Assembly (NCBI GenBank): GCA_963995525.1
Contig: OZ023218.1
Span: forward strand, 52,163,308-52,227,307
Direction: 5' to 3'
Source of the DNA: Escarpia spicata
Lineage: Eukaryota > Annelida > Polychaeta > Sabellida > Siboglinidae
Length of the DNA: 64,000 nt
The notes below the pieces were generated by a model that saw only the letters and a program-made list of their open reading frames with translations, made no database searches and was not told the origin of the DNA. The number at the start of each line of letters is the position of its first letter. The first letter of the stretch is position 1. Below are positions 58,659-64,000 of the stretch, piece by piece. Made by a program: the position numbers and the translations under genes.

Positions 58659-59030
58659 ATGTCCGAACTCGTGAAGAAACACCTCCTCTGCATACAGACG
58701 CTGAACAGGTACAAGAGCACGAAATTGAGACGGGCTATCATCAGAAACGCCGACGCCGATCTGTTGTGTGCACTAGCCGAGTGTGCCTACAACATATTGA
58801 AGAAGAACGTGCCCTTGACCGAAGCGCAGAGACGCGCTCTGAGTGTGTACAAAACAAACCTGCGCGCTTTGGCAAAGAGAGACGCGCCGGCTGCGAGGAG
58901 ACGTCGCATCTTGCTCCGCGGTAACAACCAGGGCGGCGGGGGACAGACCGGTGGTTTCCTGTCGGCGCTGCTGGCACCTTTGGCTGGTGCGGTCTTTCTA
59001 CCCTTGCTAAAACAGGTGCTACTCAAGTAG
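58659..59030 (+). CDS. Small conserved Polinton protein with hydrophobic C-terminus, 123 residues
   Basis: A helical N-terminal part (LCALAECAYNILKKNVPL) is followed by a basic linker (ARRRRILLRG), a Gly-rich segment and a hydrophobic end (FLSALLAPLAGAVFLPLLKQ). This combination is a repeated companion of animal Polintons between ATPase and capsid genes. No biochemical role is established to my knowledge; the basic linker and hydrophobic end suggest a minor virion or core protein. Six nt separate it from the next ATG. Confidence 0.72.
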   Translation: MSELVKKHLLCIQTLNRYKSTKLRRAIIRNADADLLCALAECAYNILKKNVPLTEAQRRALSVYKTNLRALAKRDAPAARRRRILLRGNNQGGGGQTGGFLSALLAPLAGAVFLPLLKQVLLK

Positions 59031-59036
59031 ACGACG

Positions 59037-59297
59037 ATGGAACACACCCGGAAAATGGTTTTGGTAGATCCACGACTGTTGGATAGTCTACGCGCACCTG
59101 CACCGACGGATACCCTAGGACGTAAAGTACAGGTGCTCGACGACGAGATGAAAGTCATACTCGACAGACAAGATCTCGCCGACGGTGACAAGGTCGTCAT
59201 GTATAATCAAGTGTTGCAACGCCACAACGCGTTGGCCGATCGACGCGTGCGCGAACCAGTGCGCGTGATGACGGTCAACAAGGACACGATGGTCACA

Positions 59298-59352
<55 letters not shown>

Positions 59353-59855
59353 ACCCGACCCCGCCAGAGGCGGGGGCGACAGGTATGGAAGCGGCGGTGG
59401 CGACAGGTATGGAAGCGGACGTCGTCGACAGCGTTCCCAAGGCACTGCGGACCAAAGCTAGACTACTGATGGAACGTCTGAAACGAGACGTCGTGTGGAA
59501 TGCACGCGGAGAGCTCATGCACAAAGGCGTAGCGGTACCCGGCAGTAACGTGGTGGACGTCGTGAACGATCTGTTGCGTCAACGCAAGACCGTTGCCAGT
59601 CCAACGGGGTGGCAGGTGTTTACGCGTCAACTCGGCACCATGAACCTACCCATGGAGTTGGTGGGTAACGAGGTCAGGAGACTGGCCATTCAACGGGAAC
59701 AAAGGAGGAGTACCGTAGCGGCAGCGGCCACACGGTCGGTCGGTAGAGCGCGTCGATCGCTGCAGTGGACACCCCTCATGCGGAGACGAATGAGTCCGTC
59801 CACTCTACCTACGCCACCGGCCTCGACTAGCAAGGGATGGGAGGATCTCAGATAA
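59037..59855 (+). CDS. Polinton conserved protein with polyalanine tract, 272 residues
   Basis: The N-terminal module (MVLVDPRLLDSL, then LDDEMKVILDR) and C-terminal module (KARLLMERLKRD, PGSNVVDVVNDLLRQRK, GWQVFTRQL) are in the style of a recurrent but uncharacterised Polinton protein. Between them lies a tract of 18 Ala encoded entirely by GCG (59298-59351) and two TGMEA repeats. The tail is basic, with Arg/Ser-rich sequence. It may be a structural or assembly protein; that is a guess from its position beside ATPase and capsid genes. Confidence 0.72.
59298..59351 (+). repeat. (GCG)18 trinucleotide repeat
   Basis: Eighteen consecutive GCG codons inside the 272-residue gene; the purity suggests recent slippage. 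Confidence 0.95.
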
Positions 59856-59886
59856 AAGAGGCGCATCGTCTCGATTCGCCGACATA

Positions 59887-60228
59887 ATGTGCGATTCACA
59901 GGATAGTCTACGTCGTCTGTATACCGGTGTCGCTTACGCCGGACTTCCCATCGTGTGCGGTATTATCGGTGATTATATCATACGATCATGGTGCGACGAC
60001 GCAAACAGCTGGAGGACGTCTACTTCGATCCCGCCAAGGTGGGAAGTTACGGGGGAATCGCGTCTTTGCGATACAACATGCCACGCGTACCGAGAAAGAT
60101 GGTCGAACAATGGCTATCGGAACAGAACGTCTATACCCTACACAAACCGGTCAGAGTTCGTTTCAAGTGACGACGCACGGTCGTCGGAGGACGGGATCAA
60201 CAGTGGCAAGCCGATCTCGTCGACGTGA
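59887..60228 (+). CDS. Doubtful small ORF overlapping the integrase start
   Basis: ATG-initiated frame of 113 codons. Only its first 35 codons precede the integrase; they encode a hydrophobic stretch (GVAYAGLPIVCGIIGDYII). The rest is the integrase sequence read in another frame. A short membrane peptide is conceivable. More likely this is a shadow or leader. Confidence 0.2.
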   Translation: MCDSQDSLRRLYTGVAYAGLPIVCGIIGDYIIRSWCDDANSWRTSTSIPPRWEVTGESRLCDTTCHAYRERWSNNGYRNRTSIPYTNRSEFVSSDDARSSEDGINSGKPISST

Positions 60229-61058
60229 CCAGTCTGAAAAAAGAAAACGACGGTACGACGTTCCTGCTCACGGTGATCGACGTCTTCTCGAAAGTCGCCC
60301 GATGCGTTCCGCTGAAGAACAAGTCGGCGACGTCTGTGTCGAAGGCGCTGAACGGACTCTTCACCGACGTACAACCGTTGTTTTTGCAGACCGATAGAGG
60401 TCTGGAATTCTATAACCGTAGCGTTCGAGATGTATTGGACAGGTACGGCATCCAGCACTTCTCCACCTCTAACGAGGAGATCAAGGCGAGCATCGTGGAA
60501 CGCTTCAATCGCACGCTAATGACGCGGCTGTGGCGATACCTGTCACACAAAGAATCGTGGCGATACATCGATATCCTTCCGGATCTGGTGCGCACGTACA
60601 ACGACACACCCCATCGTAGTATCGGGATGCCACCGTCGCAGGTGGATGCGACTAATCAGGAAGAGGTGTGGCAGCGTCTGTACGGTGGTCATCACGGCAA
60701 GGGCGTACCCAAGTACCACGTGGGGGATCGTGTGCGTATCAGCAAGGTCAAGAGACGATTCGCCAAAGGCTACACGGTGAATTGGACAGAGGAACTATTC
60801 ACGATACGCGAGGTGCATCCGTCCGATCCGCCCGTCTATCGTCTAACGGACGATCTCGGAGAGATACTGGACGGTACCTTCTACGAACCGGAGTTGCAGA
60901 AGGTGACGGTTCCTGTCGATAAACTGTACCGCGTGGAATCGATAGTACAGCGCCGCAAGGTAGGCAGGCGACGGGAGGTGTTGGTGAAATGGTTCGGATA
61001 CCCTTCGAAATTCAACAGCTGGATCGACGCCAAGGCTCTCGTCGGCTATAAAGCCTAG
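59988..61058 (+). CDS. Retrovirus-like DDE integrase with chromodomain, interrupted by one in-frame TGA
   Basis: Would insert the element into host DNA. The first 60 codons form the usual Polinton integrase N-terminus (SYGGIASLR, VYTLHKPVR). Codon 61 (60168-60170) is TGA. The same frame then continues into the catalytic core with D76 (WQADLVDV), D136 (QTDRG) and E171 (SIVERFNRTL), 34 residues separating the last two. A C-terminal chromodomain (YRVESIVQRRK to NSWIDA, about residues 314-350) could guide targeting to chromatin. With the TGA counted as a sense codon the protein would be about 355 residues, normal for the family. A downstream start would lack the N-terminal domain. Confidence 0.92.
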
Positions 61059-61091
61059 TCACGCGCCCGTCGTGATATCAGTCGTCCACGC

Positions 61092-61397
61092 ATGGCAGAC
61101 GAGACGACATCACGGATTACCGTTAGTGACGACGAAGAAGAAGAAGAAGACGACGTCGACGCTACTCCACCAATAAAGAAAGAGAGGACTCCGTGGCATA
61201 TATTTGGTACCGCGTGTCCCAAAGAGGAGATAGTCTTTCTGTGTCAAGTCGTCGTCTTGTACACGGTCATCTTGGTCGGCATCTACAACCTGACGTTCGG
61301 TCACCACGTCAATCCGACTCTTTGGACGGCCCTGTTGAGTAGTTCGTTGGGTTCCCTGCTACCCAGTCCGACGTTGAAACAACATGGCGACGAGTGA
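61092..61397 (+). CDS. Small membrane protein with acidic N-terminus, 101 residues
   Basis: Acidic head (SDDEEEEEDDVD), then a transmembrane helix (IVFLCQVVVLYTVILVGIY) and a conserved-looking tail (WTALLSSSLGSLLPSPTLK). This format recurs in animal Polintons next to the minor capsid gene. Probably a virion or assembly membrane protein; function unproven. Its last 14 nt overlap the start of the minor capsid gene. Confidence 0.75.
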   Translation: MADETTSRITVSDDEEEEEDDVDATPPIKKERTPWHIFGTACPKEEIVFLCQVVVLYTVILVGIYNLTFGHHVNPTLWTALLSSSLGSLLPSPTLKQHGDE

Positions 61398-62073
61398 TTT
61401 CTATCTCACGTTGCCCAGCAATGCTTCCATGGACACGCACCCCGACAACACGCTGACCCACTACGTCACGACGCTACCGAAACGTATCCTACTACGGGGA
61501 CAATGGGAGTGCGGACTGATGGAGGTACAGTACCCACACAGTTGGTACAACATCGTAGGCGACGAAGCGGGGTTCGCCGTGTCACTACCGATAGATGAAT
61601 ATCGAGACCCGCGATCCCTGCACACGGAGATTATCCGAATCGGAACCGGACACTATAAAGATACGTGGTCACTGATACTCGTCATTAACGCTGCTCTACG
61701 TCGCGTGGTGGGAGAGGGACGAGTGAAACTGAGCTACAGCGTCATCACACGTAAGGTATCGGTGCACATGGCACCGAATACCGTCTTCCGCGCCGCTATG
61801 CTGACCACCGTTCTCGGCTTTCGTACCGCTACGCTGGCGGCTCTCCCAAAGGACCCCGCGGTACCCGAGTTCAAGGTACGTATCATAGAAGGTGACACCG
61901 TGGTCACCATGGAACGGGAATCGCTCTACATCTACACGGACGTCGTGGAACCACGAGTTGTTGGTGACAGTCTCGTACCGCTGCTGCGCATCGTTTCGGT
62001 GAGCGGTCGCCATGGCGACATCGTGTCGAAGACCTTCGATAAGACTCACTACGTACCCGTGCTCTGCAAATAG
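61384..62073 (+). CDS. Minor capsid protein (penton, single jelly-roll), 229 residues
   Basis: Start MATSDFYLTLPSNAS, then HYVTTLPKRILLRGQWECGLMEVQYPHSWYN, a beta-rich pattern typical of the Polinton minor capsid protein, which is predicted to form pentons at the capsid vertices. Length fits the family (about 200-250). Intact; ATG at 61384 lies inside the end of the preceding gene. Identification is by pattern and position. Confidence 0.83.
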   Translation: MATSDFYLTLPSNASMDTHPDNTLTHYVTTLPKRILLRGQWECGLMEVQYPHSWYNIVGDEAGFAVSLPIDEYRDPRSLHTEIIRIGTGHYKDTWSLILVINAALRRVVGEGRVKLSYSVITRKVSVHMAPNTVFRAAMLTTVLGFRTATLAALPKDPAVPEFKVRIIEGDTVVTMERESLYIYTDVVEPRVVGDSLVPLLRIVSVSGRHGDIVSKTFDKTHYVPVLCK

Positions 62074-62193
62074 TTTGGTACGATCGAGATAGATATAAGA
62101 GACGACACGGGACAACGCGTGCCATTCGAAGTCGGCAAGGTGACAGTGACACTTCATTTCCAACGACAACGGACGCCACTGTTCTAGAGAGAG

Positions 62194-62610
62194 ATGAATT
62201 ACAACGATTACTACGCTCGTCAAGCGGGTGGTGCGCTTCCTTATTTCGCGGGTGCCCGATACCAACGAGGACACGGACTGGGAAGTCTATTCGGAGGTCT
62301 ACTGCGTAGCGTCATGCCACTCGTCAAGAGAGGCGCCGTGGCGTTGGAAAAGAGAGCTCTGTCGACCGGCGCACGTATAGCCGACGACGTCCTGGCGGGA
62401 CAGAACATCAGAACGGCCGCCAAACGTCGCGCCACCGCTGCAGGTAGAGAAATGATAAGCGACCTCTTGACCCCCGGTGTGCATAAGCGTATAAGACGCA
62501 CACCCGCCGCGAAACGAGTCAGTACAGCCGCGAGACGTCGAAGGAAGCAGCAGCAGAGACCGAAGGTACGTCGTGAACCGGATATATTCGACGATGGCGT
62601 TCGTTCATAA
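62194..62610 (+). CDS. Basic core/pX-like protein, 138 residues
   Basis: N-terminal Tyr/Gly-rich segment, then an amphipathic Gly/Leu helix (GLGSLFGGLLRSVMPLVKRG), an Ala-rich middle and a strongly basic end (AARRRRKQQQRPKVRR). The arrangement resembles adenovirus-like core or membrane-lytic precursors seen next to the major capsid gene in adintoviruses and Polintons. The tail would bind DNA or act as a nuclear signal. A GATATAAGA motif about 95 nt upstream may be its TATA box. It overlaps the capsid gene by 17 nt. Confidence 0.7.
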   Translation: MNYNDYYARQAGGALPYFAGARYQRGHGLGSLFGGLLRSVMPLVKRGAVALEKRALSTGARIADDVLAGQNIRTAAKRRATAAGREMISDLLTPGVHKRIRRTPAAKRVSTAARRRRKQQQRPKVRREPDIFDDGVRS

Positions 62611-63913
62611 ACTATCATGCGAGGGACTCAAGAGCGAACTCGATATCTTCGCCGTGCCTCCGATTCAGACCAGCATCGTCGACAGTCGCACGGTCCACTA
62701 CCAACCGATGTCCTCGCTCGACTCGGGTGGTCCGATCGAATTCGTCGTACCCGGTTCGGGAGACGATTACCAGGATCTCGCTAGCATGACGCTACACATT
62801 CAGGCGAAGGTGACGCGTGCCGACGGAAGCGATCTCGACGCCGCCGATCCCGTTGCACCCGTGAATAACTGGCTCCATTCGCTGTTCAGTCAGTTCGACC
62901 TCTACCTGAACGGAACGCTCGTGACTTCCTCGACCAACACGTACCCGTACCGCGCCTACATAGAGACGCTGCTCAGTTACGGCAACGATGCCAAGGAGAC
63001 GTATCTGACGAGTCAGATGTGGTACAAGGACACGGCTAATCGTATGGACGCCGTCGTCATTGACGGTGACGATCCGACAGCCAACGCGGGGTTCGTCGCC
63101 AGACGCGCCATGATCGCCCAGAGTCGCGTGGTCGACATGACGGGTCGTCTCCACCTCGATCTCTCCCATCAGGATAAACTCCTCATCAACGGTGTCGAGG
63201 CCAAGATACGTGTGGTGCGCAGTAAGGATGCGTTCGCACTCATAGCCGGCGGAGGTAACCCCGGCTACAAGATACAGATCGTCAACGCTACACTGTTCGT
63301 CAGGAAAGTCACCCTAAACCCAGGCGTACAGATGGCGCACATCAAAGCCCTCGAAAAGGCCACCGCCAAGTATCCGCTGCGACCCGTCGAATGCAAGGTC
63401 TACTCCATTCCCACAGGTGCCCGGTCACACACGCACGAGAACCTCTTTCTTGGTGTTCTTCCGAAACGTCTCGTGCTGTGCTGCATCGATAACGACGCCT
63501 ACAACGAACGCTACGACAGGAATCCCTTTCACGCTAAAAACAACAACATCAACTTCCTCGCCGTGTACATCGACGGACGACAGATACCCGCCAAACCTTT
63601 CCAGCCCGACTTCGAGAACGATCTCTTTGCCAGGTGCTACCATAACCTGTTCACCTCGACGGGTAAGGCGTGGCAGGACGAAGGCAACGGCTTGACTCGT
63701 TACGACTTCCGACACGGCTACACCTTCTTCGCCGTGGACCTCACCCCCGATGCGTGCGACGACTGCTGCTTCCATCTGGTACATAAGGGCAACGTGCGCA
63801 TCGAGATTCATTTCCACGACGCGCTGACAACCACTGTGAACGTCGTCGCCTATGCCGAATTCGAGAAGGTGCTGGAGGTCGACAGGAGTCGTAACGTCAT
63901 CTACGACAACTGA
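62594..63913 (+). CDS. Major capsid protein (double jelly-roll), 439 residues
   Basis: Forms the capsomers of the predicted icosahedral particle. The ATG at 62594 (MAFVHKLSCEGLKSELDIF) is chosen; an in-frame GTG upstream is not a credible start. Family hallmarks: VPPIQTSI, GGPIEFVVPGSGDDYQDL, LHSLFSQFDLYLNG, TNTYPYRAYIETLLSYG, MWYKDTA near residue 145, and a second beta-rich half. Length is normal for Polinton capsid proteins. Intact, which suggests recent insertion or recent activity. The stop overlaps the next ATG (TGATG). Confidence 0.94.
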   Translation: MAFVHKLSCEGLKSELDIFAVPPIQTSIVDSRTVHYQPMSSLDSGGPIEFVVPGSGDDYQDLASMTLHIQAKVTRADGSDLDAADPVAPVNNWLHSLFSQFDLYLNGTLVTSSTNTYPYRAYIETLLSYGNDAKETYLTSQMWYKDTANRMDAVVIDGDDPTANAGFVARRAMIAQSRVVDMTGRLHLDLSHQDKLLINGVEAKIRVVRSKDAFALIAGGGNPGYKIQIVNATLFVRKVTLNPGVQMAHIKALEKATAKYPLRPVECKVYSIPTGARSHTHENLFLGVLPKRLVLCCIDNDAYNERYDRNPFHAKNNNINFLAVYIDGRQIPAKPFQPDFENDLFARCYHNLFTSTGKAWQDEGNGLTRYDFRHGYTFFAVDLTPDACDDCCFHLVHKGNVRIEIHFHDALTTTVNVVAYAEFEKVLEVDRSRNVIYDN

Positions 63914-64000
63914 TGGAAACCCTACAGCTCGTCCGCCTACTCACCCGCGATACGCATGCCCGTGTCGTCATGCGTGGAATCGTACCCAAAGACGTACTCC
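63913..64000 (+). CDS. Probable adenain-like cysteine protease, 5' end only
   Basis: ATG at 63913 shares a base with the capsid stop. The 29 visible codons (METLQLVRLL, then RGIVPKDVL) resemble the N-terminus of adenovirus-type maturation proteases, the one Polinton core gene not seen elsewhere in the window. Catalytic residues lie beyond the window end, so the call rests on position and a short pattern. Confidence 0.6.
   Translation, partial: METLQLVRLLTRDTHARVVMRGIVPKDVL

Larger units (their letters stand above)
49600..64000 (+). mobile_element. Polinton/Maverick (adintovirus-like) element, right end outside the window
   Basis: A contiguous gene set with PolB, integrase, packaging ATPase, minor and major capsid proteins and the start of a protease defines the group. 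Genes are nearly all on the plus strand, tightly packed or overlapping (57983/57984, 61384/61397, 62594/62610, 63913). All visible genes are open except PolB and integrase, with one TGA each. Terminal inverted repeats and the 6-bp target duplication cannot be checked because only one side is present. Confidence 0.93.

Noticed and set aside
62573..62593. Upstream start for the major capsid protein
   Set aside because: The in-frame codon is GTG and overlaps the preceding gene further; the ATG at 62594 gives the family's usual N-terminus.
1..64000. tRNA and rRNA genes
   Set aside because: I looked for tRNA B-box-like text and conserved rRNA blocks and found no convincing cloverleaf or rRNA match.

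Overview
The window is genomic DNA from a multicellular animal, probably an aquatic invertebrate; I cannot name the species. The evidence is a complete 16-exon chaperonin gene (CCT2, minus strand, GT-AG introns), many non-LTR retrotransposon and DNA-transposon remnants, large minisatellites, and a virus-like Polinton/Maverick (adintovirus-type) element at the right edge.

Layout: 1-2.3 kb, degenerate repeats without a convincing gene. 2.34-6.6 kb, a 20-bp minisatellite followed by a 0.9-kb flank and a 5'-truncated CR1-like LINE (to 9.05 kb). 9.8-20.7 kb, gene-poor sequence with a terminal-inverted-repeat element, a LINE fragment beside a 47-bp minisatellite, one possible transmembrane-protein exon and old repeats. 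20.73-38.88 kb, CCT2; its 15 introns carry two piggyBac-type elements, one hAT-type element, LINE pieces and five tandem arrays that start on exon/intron junctions. 38.94-38.97 kb, a housekeeping-type promoter signature. 39.2-44.87 kb, a second copy of the satellite-flank-CR1 block of 3.35-7.95 kb. 45.4-48.9 kb, two decayed minus-strand genes of repetitive-element type.

49.6-64.0 kb is the Polinton-like element. It is denser in genes and GC-richer than its surroundings and is cut off by the window end inside the probable protease. Order: a three-exon acidic protein gene (minus strand), then on the plus strand a NADAR-domain protein, an RPA70C-like single-stranded-DNA-binding protein, an unknown protein, protein-primed DNA polymerase B, a 52-residue membrane protein, the packaging ATPase, two Polinton-type small proteins, a retrovirus-like integrase with a chromodomain, a small membrane protein, the minor capsid protein, a basic core-like protein, the major capsid protein and the start of an adenain-like protease. 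Replication (PolB, ssDNA-binding protein), integration (integrase), packaging (ATPase) and morphogenesis (two capsid proteins, protease) are all represented. Only PolB and integrase are interrupted, each by a single in-frame TGA.

The most noteworthy items are the NADAR gene (a family that removes ADP-ribose from nucleotides or nucleic acids) and the spliced antisense gene in the Polinton, and the repeated conversion of CCT2 splice junctions into minisatellites.
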